A stretch of DNA of 7,786 nucleotides from Acidobacteriota bacterium (GCA_013698055.1 JACCVS010000079.1:1-7786); one strand, 5' to 3'. Positions 1-5,836 are shown, counted from the first letter of the stretch. Program-made: numbers and translations. Notes: generated by a model not told the origin, from the letters alone.

Positions 1-620
1 AGGCGCGGGCGACGAACTTCAAAAGCCCCGTCAACGCTTTCACGCCGCGCGCGCGCGTCCATACCGGAGCGATGTCTTTCGGTGTGAGCTGTGCGAATGA
101 GACTCCACTCGTCAAAGGGCAGTCCTGTTAACCGGGCCAGCGCGCTTCCGAGCAGCGCGGCTTGATTAAAGCCACGCTCGCGCAGGCGCTCGGGATGAAG
201 CGGGACGGGTACGATGCGTGTTGCGCTCTGAAGCGGCTCGCGCTGTTGAGCTTCAAACAAGAGTTGAGCCAGCCGCGTCGCGACATACGGCTCGCGCTTC
301 AAGGCCAGCACGGACGCGCGCAACGCGCTTTCATACGCGCCACAAGCACGCGATACCGTGAAATGCTCTAAGTCGCAGCGATGGCAACGCACGTCCCTGC
401 GCTTTTCTTCCGGCACTGTTCCGGGCGCGAGCACGCCGCACTTCCAGCAGATCGAATCTTCTTCGGAAAAGATGCGCGTCTTTTGCCAGCACGCCGCGCA
501 CGCTATGCCGCAGGCACGCGCTTCGACACTCGCGCCACAAACGGCGCACGCCTGCGGAAAGACGACCGCCAGCGTTGCGTCGTACAGCGCGCTGGTTTTG
601 CTTACGAAGCCCATGCCCAT
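1..620 (-). CDS. comF: ComF family protein (competence / phosphoribosyltransferase-like), 3' end cut by window edge
   Basis: About 206 residues are visible and the frame stays open to base 1, so the C-terminus lies outside. The N-terminal third carries four CxxC pairs (CAVC, CAAC, CWKC, CHRC), the double zinc-ribbon typical of ComF proteins. It is followed by the family signature VPVPLHPERLRERGFNQA and then a degenerate form of the usual T..Q...R..R stretch (TERHRSGMDARARGVKAL). The PRPP-loop of the phosphoribosyltransferase fold would lie beyond the edge. ComF proteins act in the cytoplasm in DNA uptake or ssDNA processing during transformation, but many carriers are not known to be competent, so the role here is inferred. 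Two in-frame ATGs (620 and 614) compete; GGTGAG sits six bases before the 614 ATG, GGAAAG eight before the 620 ATG, and an in-frame TGA lies a few codons upstream. The gene starts just after a terminator-like hairpin. Confidence 0.88.
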   Translation of the reverse strand, partial: MGMGFVSKTSALYDATLAVVFPQACAVCGASVEARACGIACAACWQKTRIFSEEDSICWKCGVLAPGTVPEEKRRDVRCHRCDLEHFTVSRACGAYESALRASVLALKREPYVATRLAQLLFEAQQREPLQSATRIVPVPLHPERLRERGFNQAALLGSALARLTGLPFDEWSLIRTAHTERHRSGMDARARRESVDGAFEVRRPR

Positions 621-635
621 CTCACCGGCTTTCCA

Positions 636-685
636 TCAAAAATCAAAACAGCCTTCCAGCCTGTATTGAACAAGCTGAAAGGCTG
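636..685 (-). terminator. Rho-independent terminator after the DksA-like gene
   Basis: Read on the minus strand, CAGCCTTTCAGC (685-674) pairs with GCTGGAAGGCTG (660-649) at 11 of 12 positions across a 13-base loop. It is followed by the T-rich stretch TTTTGATTTTTGA (648-636). The hairpin lies about 30 bases after the stop of the DksA-like gene and ends only 16 bases before the first comF ATG, so it probably separates the two transcripts or attenuates read-through into comF. The rest of the 621-714 gap shows only a weak extended -10-like TGACATAAT on the minus strand near 688-696, without a -35 box. Confidence 0.72.
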
Positions 686-714
686 CGATTATGTCACGAC
701 AGACCGGGTTTCTT

Positions 715-1083
715 CTATTCGTCGTCCTGGTTAAGAAGTCCGCGCTCCTGCAAGTCCTGGCAGCGCAAACAGTGGCGCGCCCACGGCACGGCTTCCAGTC
801 GCTTCTCCAGCACAGACTCGCCGCAGTGAATGCACTCGCCGTACTCGCCTGCCTCTATCCGCACCAACGCCTCTTCAATCAATTCGAGAAAGCGGCGGTC
901 GTTGTTAGACATGGAAAATAACAGCTCTTTGGTATAAGCGTTAGCCGCCATGTCGGCGGGGTCTTGCGTGGCTTCGGAGTCACGCTCGCGGCTGTACTGT
1001 TCCGCCTCCATCACCTGCCCGACCAACCCCTCGCGCCTGCCCATCAATTTGTCTCTATAAACTTTAACTTTTCTTTTATCCAT
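715..1083 (-). CDS. TraR/DksA-family C4 zinc-finger transcription regulator
   Basis: This 122-residue protein has an N-terminal, probably coiled-coil, charged helix region and a C-terminal C4 zinc finger, CIHC (84-87) and CLRC (105-108), with the CX2C-X17-CX2C spacing of the DksA/TraR family. The motif DPADMA at 41-46 matches DxxDxA, the acidic coiled-coil tip by which DksA acts in the RNA polymerase secondary channel together with ppGpp. It is longer than TraR (about 73 residues) and shorter than E. coli DksA (151). The predicted job is tuning of initiation, for example at rRNA promoters, which would suit its place beside ribosome-assembly genes; that link is inference. AAGGGA lies 12 bases before the ATG at 1083, a somewhat long Shine-Dalgarno spacing. 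A terminator follows the gene and a heptad palindrome precedes it. Confidence 0.9.
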   Translation of the reverse strand: MDKRKVKVYRDKLMGRREGLVGQVMEAEQYSRERDSEATQDPADMAANAYTKELLFSMSNNDRRFLELIEEALVRIEAGEYGECIHCGESVLEKRLEAVPWARHCLRCQDLQERGLLNQDDE

Positions 1084-1115
1084 TGATTTCGATTGTCCCT
1101 TCGGAATTTAAAGCT

Positions 1116-1206
1116 GAATTCAGGAGTCAGAATCCAGAAGTCAGAATGAAAAGCTGAACCTCTTCTGTTTTTATTCTGACTCCTGACTTCTGGATTCTGG
1201 ATTCTG
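1116..1206. repeat. Heptad-repeat palindrome R1 (dksA-like / rlmH gap)
   Basis: The left arm runs from 1116 to 1148 in units of seven (CAGGAGT at 1121, CAGAATC at 1128, CAGAAGT at 1135, CAGAATG at 1142). The right arm from 1173 to 1206 carries complementary heptads (ATTCTGA at 1173, CTCCTGA at 1180, CTTCTGG at 1187, then ATTCTGG twice, the last lacking a base). CAGAATCCAGAAGTCAG (1128-1144) is a perfect 17-bp inverted repeat of 1183-1199. The last base abuts the rlmH stop codon (1207-1209). The same heptamer family occurs in R5. Period 7 does not fit codons and no ORF here is credible. No transposase or target-site duplication is visible. Confidence 0.88.
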
Positions 1207-1668
1207 TTATTTCTGATACGGCATTCCATGAATAATCGTGTACGCTCGATATAACTGCTCTGCCAGCACGATGCGCGCCATCTCATGCGTCAGCGTCAGC
1301 TTTGATAAAGACCAGCGAAAATTGGCGCGTTCCGTGACTTGCTTCGAGACACCATTGTGACCGCCGATGACAAATACGATTTCTTTCCTTCTACCGGATT
1401 GCCATTTTTCAATTTCGCCCGCCAGTCCGGTTGAACTCCACTCGCGCCCCTCAACATCCAGCAGCACGACGAACGCATCCCCACGCAGCCCGCCTATGAT
1501 GCGTCGGCCTTCATCTTCGATGCCTTCCCGGTCTGTACGCGCCGCACTTTCTCGCAGTTCCGTAACTTCGCAACGAACAAAATGCCTGAGCCTCCCCAGA
1601 TAATCGTCAACGAGCGCCCGCAGATGCTCATTCTTCGTCTTCCCGACCCAGATCAACCGCAAATGCAT
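1207..1668 (-). CDS. rlmH: 23S rRNA (pseudouridine-1915-N3)-methyltransferase RlmH
   Basis: The 153-residue product is a full-length SPOUT methyltransferase of the RlmH/YbeA family (usual length about 155-160). Visible landmarks are the MHLRLIWVGK start, the SAM-binding knot with FVIGGHNG (99-106), LSKLTLTHEMAR (121-132) and the C-terminal EQLYRAYTIIHGMPYQK. RlmH methylates pseudouridine 1915 in helix 69 of 23S rRNA on assembled 70S ribosomes using S-adenosylmethionine. The end reads PYQK where most relatives have (A/P)YHK or PYHRE, a conservative change of a usually conserved histidine that may be worth noting. The ATG at 1668 has no recognisable Shine-Dalgarno; heptad palindrome R2 lies upstream and R1 abuts the stop codon. 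In many bacteria rlmH directly follows rsfS; here a sigma-54 activator gene is inserted between them. Confidence 0.96.
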   Translation of the reverse strand: MHLRLIWVGKTKNEHLRALVDDYLGRLRHFVRCEVTELRESAARTDREGIEDEGRRIIGGLRGDAFVVLLDVEGREWSSTGLAGEIEKWQSGRRKEIVFVIGGHNGVSKQVTERANFRWSLSKLTLTHEMARIVLAEQLYRAYTIIHGMPYQK

Positions 1669-1672
1669 AAAA

Positions 1673-1741
1673 GCAGATGTCAGATACTAGATGTTAGATG
1701 TCGGTTTTGCTTTGACTAACACCCACCATCTAACCTCTATC
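1673..1741. repeat. Heptad-repeat palindrome R2 (rlmH / sigma-54 activator gap)
   Basis: Period-7 units are GTCAGAT (1679), ACTAGAT (1686) and GTTAGAT (1693), followed by a diverged GTCGGTT. After a spacer, ATCTAAC (1728) and CTCTATC (1735) form the opposing arm. TAGATGTTAGATG (1688-1700) pairs with CATCTAACCTCTA (1727-1739) at 12 of 13 positions. The right arm runs into the 3' end of the sigma-54 activator gene: the stop codon TAG (1730-1732) and the last two codons (Arg-Gly) lie within it. The heptamer is unlike those of the other elements. Confidence 0.75.
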
Positions 1742-2659
1742 CTTATATCGTGCGAGCTTCTCATAAAGATTCTTGCGGCTGATGCCGAGCAAGCGCGCAG
1801 CCTCCGTTTTGTTGCCTCTGGTAGCTGCGAGAGTCTCGCCGATGTAATCGGCTTCGAGTTCGGAGAGAGTCTGCCGCTGCTTCGCTCTTTTCTGTATCAA
1901 AACCGCCGCTCGCAGGGCTTCGGGCAAGTCTGCCGCCTGAATAACGGGAGCGCCCGCCACGATCACGGCACGCTCAATGGTGTTCGCCAACTCGCGCACG
2001 TTGCCGGGAAATTCATATACCTTGAGAATCGCCAACGCTTCCGGCGTCATCCCCGTCACATCGCGTCCATGCTTCAACGCATAAACATTAACAAACTCGC
2101 CGGACAGCCTTTCAATATCTTCTCGTCGCTCGCGCAAGGGAGGCACTTGAAGCCGCACCACGTTCAAGCGATAAAATAGGTCTTCGCGGAAAGCGCGGCG
2201 CTTGACCGCATCGTCCAGGTCAACGTTCGTCAGTGCAATCAGGCGCGCATCCACCTTAATGGTGCGCCGCCCGCCAAGCCTCTCAAACTCGCGCTCCTCA
2301 ATGACGCGAAGCAGCTTCGCTTGAGCGTCAAACGGAAGATACGCTATCTCGTCCAAAACGAGCGTGCCGCCGTGCGCTGCTTCCAGTCGTCCGGGGCGGG
2401 CATCGGTCGCTCCCGTGAATGCTCCGCGCTCGTACCCGAAAAATTCTGCTTCCAGCAACTCCCTCGGCAACGCGGCGCAATCAATCTTCACCAGCGCACC
2501 GCTGGCACGTGGCGAGCGCGCATGAATCAATCTTGCCAGCGCGTCTTTACCTGCGCCGGATTCGCCGGTCACAAGCACGTTAGCATCCGTCACGGCGACG
2601 CGTTCTGCGAGGCGAACCACCTCGCGCATCGTATCCGACAGAGCCACGATCTCAATCAC
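1730..2659 (-). CDS. Sigma-54-dependent transcriptional activator, AAA+ plus Fis-type HTH, no sensor domain
   Basis: The 309-residue protein begins almost directly with the sigma-54 interaction AAA+ domain. It shows Walker A GESGAGKD (32-39), the sigma-54-contacting loop GAFTGA (79-84), Walker B TLVLDE (99-104), the arginine-finger region FREDLFYRL (157-165) and PGNVREL (218-224). A Fis-type helix-turn-helix, TEAARLLGISRKNLYEKLARY (285-305), closes the protein. All core motifs are intact, so it should hydrolyse ATP and open sigma-54 promoters. The N-terminal receiver, GAF or PAS domain found in most relatives is absent, as in PspF, so control must come from a partner protein or from expression level. 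The start is GTG at 2659, five bases after the rsfS stop, with only a weak upstream purine stretch, suggesting coupled translation. The target genes cannot be read from the window. The last two residues are encoded by repeat R2. Confidence 0.93.
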   Translation of the reverse strand: MIEIVALSDTMREVVRLAERVAVTDANVLVTGESGAGKDALARLIHARSPRASGALVKIDCAALPRELLEAEFFGYERGAFTGATDARPGRLEAAHGGTLVLDEIAYLPFDAQAKLLRVIEEREFERLGGRRTIKVDARLIALTNVDLDDAVKRRAFREDLFYRLNVVRLQVPPLRERREDIERLSGEFVNVYALKHGRDVTGMTPEALAILKVYEFPGNVRELANTIERAVIVAGAPVIQAADLPEALRAAVLIQKRAKQRQTLSELEADYIGETLAATRGNKTEAARLLGISRKNLYEKLARYKDRG

Positions 2660-2664
2660 GGTCT

Positions 2665-3162
2665 TTAGTTTCTCAAAGAGCCTTCCGCACCCATTATCTC
2701 CGCCGGGACGGAGACGCGCTTCGCATCACGCCACAATCTTTCAAGGTCGTAAAACTGGCGCGCTTTGTCTTCAAAAACATGAAGGATGAAATCGCCGTAA
2801 TCCACCAGCACCCACTCAGCCGTTTTGTAGCCTTCGACGCGCGCAGCCCTTGTGCCTTGCTTTTTCAACTTCTCGACTACTTCGTCCGCAATTGCCTGCA
2901 CCTGCCGCACGTTCGTGCCGCTGGCGATGATAAAGTAATCGGTGAAGCTGGCTATCTCTCGCAAATCGAGCACGACAATATCCAAAGCCTTCTTATCGCT
3001 CGCCGCGCGCAGAGCCGCGCAGACCCGCTCGTCAAGCTCCTCAACGCACTTGTCAGGACTTTGCGCTGTTGACGCATCGCTACGCTCTTTCGCGGACGCA
3101 ACTTTCGCAGCGCTCTGCTCCGGGTTTAGTACCTGTTCCTTAATTGATAAATTCTCTTTCAT
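2665..3162 (-). CDS. rsfS: Ribosomal silencing factor RsfS (RsfA/Iojap family)
   Basis: The C-terminal part is a clear RsfS/DUF143 domain: LDIVVLDLREIASFTDYFIIASG (about 60-82), WVLVDYGDFILHVF (117-130) and FYDLERLW (137-144). RsfS binds uL14 on the 50S subunit, blocks joining to 30S and silences translation in starvation or stationary phase. At 165 residues it is longer than the usual 105-120; the first 40 or so residues are a polar, low-complexity extension with no recognised domain. The start at 3162 is supported by the four-base ATGA overlap with the nadD stop, a classic translational-coupling arrangement, although a shorter protein starting internally cannot be excluded. nadD-rsfS adjacency is conserved across many bacteria. 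Confidence 0.95.
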   Translation of the reverse strand: MKENLSIKEQVLNPEQSAAKVASAKERSDASTAQSPDKCVEELDERVCAALRAASDKKALDIVVLDLREIASFTDYFIIASGTNVRQVQAIADEVVEKLKKQGTRAARVEGYKTAEWVLVDYGDFILHVFEDKARQFYDLERLWRDAKRVSVPAEIMGAEGSLRN

Positions 3163-3824
3163 GCTTCTTTATAGAGCCTGTACTTTCTGATGTAATCTGC
3201 GACCAGCGGCTGGACATCTTCAACCCAACCGTCATCACCCTCACCGCGCACGGCCTGACGAATCGCTGTGGCCGAAACGTCCATGTTCACAGCGTCAGTC
3301 ACGTAAATCTTCGCGCCGTCGCCTTCTTCAATTTCCAGCGCAGCTTGATCTTTACCGCGCACGTCAACAATTCGTTTACGGATGACGGGCGTGACGTGTT
3401 CAACACTTAGTTCATAACCGGGGCGTGCCACGACGATGTGATTTGACAACGTCAGCACCCGCTCCCATTCATGCCAGGTCGCAATCTCCATCCACGAATC
3501 CGCGCCCATGATGAAGAAAAACTGCGTACCATCTCCCAGCGTCTCCTGCATCCGCGCGAGCGTCTCAACAGTGTAAGGCCGCTCGGGCGCATCAAGCTCA
3601 ATGGTCGAGATACGAAAATGATCTTCAGCCTGCGTCGCCAGCGCGAGCATCGCATAACGATGCAGCGCAGGCGTTACCTTCAACACGCGCTTGTGCGGTG
3701 CGACATAAGCCGGGATGAAAAGAACTTCGTCAAGCTCAAAAACCTTTGAAAGACCATGCGCCACCGCGAGGTGGCCTGTATGAACCGGGTCGAATGTCCC
3801 GCCGTAAAGGGCTATGCGTTTCAT
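3159..3824 (-). CDS. nadD: Nicotinate-nucleotide adenylyltransferase NadD
   Basis: The enzyme transfers AMP from ATP to nicotinate mononucleotide, giving deamido-NAD in NAD(P) synthesis. With the start at 3824 it has 221 residues, close to the family norm. It opens with MKRIALYGGTFDPVHTGH, whose GGTFDPVHTGH (8-18) is the nucleotidyltransferase GxFxPxHxGH signature. MGADSW (106-111) and the C-terminal VSATAIR (183-189), equivalent to (I/S)S(S/A)TxIR, are also present. The same frame extends upstream to 3941, but that extension crosses repeat R3 and the end of obgE and lacks similarity to NadD; an ATG at 3839 would add five residues. No Shine-Dalgarno is visible before 3824, and the R3 stem ends three bases upstream of it. 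The stop codon overlaps the rsfS start. Confidence 0.96.
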   Translation of the reverse strand: MKRIALYGGTFDPVHTGHLAVAHGLSKVFELDEVLFIPAYVAPHKRVLKVTPALHRYAMLALATQAEDHFRISTIELDAPERPYTVETLARMQETLGDGTQFFFIMGADSWMEIATWHEWERVLTLSNHIVVARPGYELSVEHVTPVIRKRIVDVRGKDQAALEIEEGDGAKIYVTDAVNMDVSATAIRQAVRGEGDDGWVEDVQPLVADYIRKYRLYKEA

Positions 3825-3827
3825 AGA

Positions 3828-3882
3828 AGCAATCAGCATGTCAGCGGTCAGCAGTGAGCTTGTCCTGATTGCTGAAGGCTGC
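3828..3882. repeat. Heptad-repeat palindrome R3 (nadD / obgE gap)
   Basis: The 61-bp gap holds the period-7 units GTCAGCG (3840), GTCAGCA (3847) and GTGAGCT (3854), then GATTGCT and GAAGGCT in the opposing arm. AGCAATCAG (3828-3836) is a perfect 9-bp inverted repeat of CTGATTGCT (3865-3873). The element begins three bases after the nadD ATG position on the upstream side and ends three bases from the obgE stop codon. It is the least regular of the six elements, and one unit boundary is eight rather than seven bases. Confidence 0.65.
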
Positions 3883-3885
3883 AAA

Positions 3886-4929
3886 TCACGAAGCCGCGCG
3901 CATCTCATCCGCCTCGTGTTCGGATGAATCGTCGAGTTCATCCAACATGCGCGCCATAGCGCCGACCAATTCCTTTACACCCTGCCTGGTCGCGGAAGAG
4001 ATGGCGAAAAAAGGTCGGCGGTCGGCTGCGGCTTGACGCTTCAAACTCTCTAACCGCTCAGGCTCGTCGAGCGCATCAATCTTGGTCGCGACGACAATCT
4101 GCGGGCGACTGGCAAGCCGCGCATCATAAGCTCGAAGCTCACGGTTGATCGTCTCGTAATCACTGACAGCATCGCGCCCCGAGAGCGAGGAGACATCAAC
4201 GAGATGAAGCAATAGTTTTGTTCGCTCGACGTGGCGCAAGAATCGGTCGCCCAATCCCGCGCCTTTATGCGCGCCTTCAATCAATCCCGGAATGTCGGCC
4301 ACGACGAAGGTGCGAAACTCTCCCATATCAACCACGCCGAGATGCGGCTCAAGCGTCGTGAAAGGATAGTCTGCGATCTTGGGCTTGGCGGCTGAGATGG
4401 TCGAGATGAGTGTTGATTTTCCGGCGTTCGGGAAACCGACGAGGCCGACATCGGCGAGCAGTTTCAATTCAAGCTGTAACTCTCGCTCCTCGCCCTCGCT
4501 TCCCTCTTGATGATAACGCGGCGCGCGATTGGTTGAAGTCGCGAAATGGGAATTGCCAAAGCCGCCCCGCCCGCCTTTCGCGGCGAGCCAGCGCTCACCA
4601 TCTTCCGTGAAATCTTTGAGCAACTCTTCGCTTTCGGCATCGTAAACCTGCGTGCCGATGGGGACGCGCACAACGATGTCCGCGCCAGCGTGGCCGGAGC
4701 ATTTTGAGCCTTCGCCGTGCCGACCACGGTCAGCGATATGCTCAGGGTTGTAGCGCAGGTGAAGCAGCGTGTTCAAGGATTCGCTGGCTTCGAGCCAGAC
4801 ATCGCCCCCACGCCCGCCATCGCCACCCGAAGGCCCGCCACGTGGAACAAACTTCTCACGACGAAAAGCCGTCACGCCGTTTCCGCCGTGCCCTCCCTGA
4901 ATGCGAATCTTGGTACGATCTATAAACAT
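3886..4929 (-). CDS. obgE: GTPase Obg/CgtA, 50S ribosome assembly
   Basis: The 347-residue protein has the glycine-rich Obg fold (MFIDRTKIRIQGGHGGNG onward, to about 158) followed by the GTPase domain. Visible are G1 GFPNAGKS (165-172), switch I YPFTT (188-192), G3 DIPGLIEGA (212-220), G4 TKID (282-285) and G5 SSA (311-313). G4 has Thr in place of the usual Asn of NKxD. The optional C-terminal OCT domain is absent; the protein ends in a short acidic tail. Obg binds the 50S subunit, acts late in its assembly and responds to ppGpp, which links it functionally to the DksA-like gene downstream. It sits after rplU-rpmA as in most bacteria. The ATG at 4929 has no Shine-Dalgarno: repeat R4 begins at the adjacent base. 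Confidence 0.97.
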   Translation of the reverse strand: MFIDRTKIRIQGGHGGNGVTAFRREKFVPRGGPSGGDGGRGGDVWLEASESLNTLLHLRYNPEHIADRGRHGEGSKCSGHAGADIVVRVPIGTQVYDAESEELLKDFTEDGERWLAAKGGRGGFGNSHFATSTNRAPRYHQEGSEGEERELQLELKLLADVGLVGFPNAGKSTLISTISAAKPKIADYPFTTLEPHLGVVDMGEFRTFVVADIPGLIEGAHKGAGLGDRFLRHVERTKLLLHLVDVSSLSGRDAVSDYETINRELRAYDARLASRPQIVVATKIDALDEPERLESLKRQAAADRRPFFAISSATRQGVKELVGAMARMLDELDDSSEHEADEMRAAS

Positions 4930-5020
4930 TGCGGAATGCGGATTTGGGATTGCGGATTAGAAAAGCGATTACGCTCCGTTGTTAAATCCGCATTCAAAAA
5001 TTCGAAATCTAAAATCGAAA
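4930..5020. repeat. Heptad-repeat palindrome R4 (obgE / rpmA gap)
   Basis: The left arm is TGCGGAA (4930), TGCGGAT (4937), TTGGGAT (4944) and TGCGGAT (4951). The right arm is ATCCGCA (4986), followed by an AT-rich run that keeps the seven-base period (TTCAAAA, ATTCGAA, ATCTAAA, ATCGAAA, 4993-5020). GAATGCGGATTT (4934-4945) is a perfect 12-bp inverted repeat of 4984-4995. The element starts at the base adjacent to the obgE ATG. The AT-rich tail also supplies the T-rich tract after the stem-loop at 5021-5067. Confidence 0.83.
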
Positions 5021-5067
5021 GCGACGCCTACGCTTTGGAGAGTGAAAGCACTCGGCGCGGGCGTCGC
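5021..5067 (-). terminator. Stem-loop after rpmA, possible terminator or attenuator
   Basis: On the minus strand GCGACGCC (5067-5060) pairs perfectly with GGCGTCGC (5028-5021) and encloses an inner hairpin GAGTG-CTTT-CACTC (5053-5040). A T-rich but interrupted tract (TTTCGATTTTAG) follows. It starts 30 bases after the rpmA stop; a small GTGG-AAGA-CCAC hairpin (5095-5084) lies directly after that stop. The outer stem is separated by a large internal loop, so this is weaker than a textbook terminator. It could reduce transcription from the ribosomal protein genes into obgE. This accounts for the part of the 4930-5096 gap not filled by R4. Confidence 0.42.
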
Positions 5068-5096
5068 ATTGATTGTGGGCTTCGTGGTCTTCCACC

Positions 5097-5387
5097 CTAT
5101 GCGGCAATTGCCGATGCTTCTTCAACCGCAGCAGCTTCGGGATAGACGCTGATGAATTTGCCCGAACGACCTTTGTCCTCAAATTTGACGATGCCGTTAA
5201 TCAAGGCGAACAGCGTGTCATCTTTGCCGCGCCCGACATTTTTGCCCGGCTTCCACTTCGTACCGCGCTGGCGTGCGAGGATGTTCCCACCCAGCACACG
5301 CTCGCCGCCAAACTTTTTCAATCCCAGTCGCTGCGCGTTTGAATCCCGACCATTACGCGACGAGCCGACCCCTTTTTTATGTGCCAT
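5097..5387 (-). CDS. rpmA: 50S ribosomal protein bL27
   Basis: The 96-residue protein begins MAHKKGVGSSRNGRDSNAQR and continues LGLKKFGGERV, the family's nearly invariant N-terminus, which reaches the peptidyl-transferase centre. There is no Firmicutes-type cleavable N-terminal extension, since the mature-type sequence starts at Met1. Landmarks RGTKWKPGKNVGRGKDDTLF (41-60) and INGIVKFE (63-70) follow. The last 14 residues (EAAAVEEASAIAA) are a typical variable, alanine- and glutamate-rich tail. AGGAG (minus strand, 5399-5395) lies seven bases before the ATG, a strong Shine-Dalgarno immediately next to repeat R5. It follows rplU by 87 bp and is presumably cotranscribed from the promoter at 5837-5865. 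Confidence 0.98.
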   Translation of the reverse strand: MAHKKGVGSSRNGRDSNAQRLGLKKFGGERVLGGNILARQRGTKWKPGKNVGRGKDDTLFALINGIVKFEDKGRSGKFISVYPEAAAVEEASAIAA

Positions 5388-5394
5388 TTCAAAT

Positions 5395-5399
5395 CTCCT
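5395..5399 (-). promoter_or_regulatory. Shine-Dalgarno of rpmA at the edge of repeat R5
   Basis: AGGAG on the minus strand, seven bases from the ATG at 5387. It sits two bases outside the R5 stem (which begins at 5401), and CCAGGAG has the same form as the neighbouring heptads. The ribosome binding site may therefore be part of the repeat or have been captured by it. Confidence 0.7.
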
Positions 5400-5400
5400 G

Positions 5401-5472
5401 GAATCCAGAATTCAGGAGTCAGGAGAAAAGCAGTTTCAGCCTTTCATTCTGGCTCCTGAATTCTGGATTCTG
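5401..5472. repeat. Heptad-repeat palindrome R5 (rpmA / rplU gap)
   Basis: GAATCCAGAATTCAGGAG (5401-5418) is a perfect 18-bp inverted repeat of 5453-5470. The stem continues with three more pairs after one mismatch. Units of seven are CCAGAAT (5405), TCAGGAG (5412 and 5419) on the left and ATTCTGG (5446), CTCCTGA (5453), ATTCTGG (5460), ATTCTG (5467) on the right. The element ends two bases before the rplU stop codon (5475-5477). GAATTCAGGAGTCAG (5408-5422) is identical to 1116-1130 in R1, about 4.3 kb away, so R1 and R5 belong to one sequence family with different heptad numbers. Confidence 0.9.
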
Positions 5473-5474
5473 CT

Positions 5475-5783
5475 TTACCCTATTGAATCTATCTTCAAAG
5501 TCGTGTAGCCCTGACGGTGTCCCTGTTTGCGTTTGTAATGCTTGCGGCGTTTCTTCTTGAAGACGATGATCTTGTCATCACGCCCGTGGTCAACCACGGT
5601 TGCCGCGATGCGAGTGCCTGCGTCGAGCGATGAGCCGACCTTTGTTCCATCATCGCCGGCAGACATCAAAGCATCCAATTCGACCGACTCACCGGCAGAC
5701 TTGTTGATTGAAGGCACGCGGATGGTCTTACCTTCTTCGACGCGAAACTGTTTGCCGCCGGTTTTAATTATTGCGTAAGCCAT
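5475..5783 (-). CDS. rplU: 50S ribosomal protein bL21
   Basis: The 102-residue product matches bL21 over its full length: MAYAIIKTGGKQFRVEEG at the start, then the acidic middle, and the very basic rRNA-binding C-terminal stretch KKKRRKHYKRKQGHRQGYT (76-94). bL21 binds 23S rRNA in the large subunit and is almost always encoded directly before bL27, as here. AGGAG (minus strand, 5798-5794) lies ten bases before the ATG. A near-consensus promoter upstream gives a leader of roughly 46 bases. I see only a weak GGTG/CACC pairing in this leader and no recognised ribosomal-protein leader RNA structure. Confidence 0.97.
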   Translation of the reverse strand: MAYAIIKTGGKQFRVEEGKTIRVPSINKSAGESVELDALMSAGDDGTKVGSSLDAGTRIAATVVDHGRDDKIIVFKKKRRKHYKRKQGHRQGYTTLKIDSIG

Positions 5784-5836
5784 TTCTCTTTATCTCCTGC
5801 TGTAGGTGAACAAATCCCACCATAGAAAAGTCGTTT

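Noticed and set aside
1044..1286. Minus-strand frame bridging rlmH and the DksA-like gene
   Set aside because: It overlaps both real genes and reads through repeat R1; the sequence is translated heptads with no family match.
1691..2179. Plus-strand reading frame of 162 codons opposite the sigma-54 activator
   Set aside because: It lies entirely opposite intact AAA+ and HTH coding sequence and part of repeat R2, with no independent protein signature.
3825..3941. Upstream extension of the nadD frame (39 extra residues)
   Set aside because: It crosses repeat R3 and overlaps the end of obgE, has no NadD-like sequence, and the family's conserved start MKRIALYGGTFDP begins at 3824.
5784..5830. 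Ribosomal protein L21 leader RNA
   Set aside because: The leader is only about 46 bases and shows just a weak four-pair hairpin, not a recognisable leader structure.
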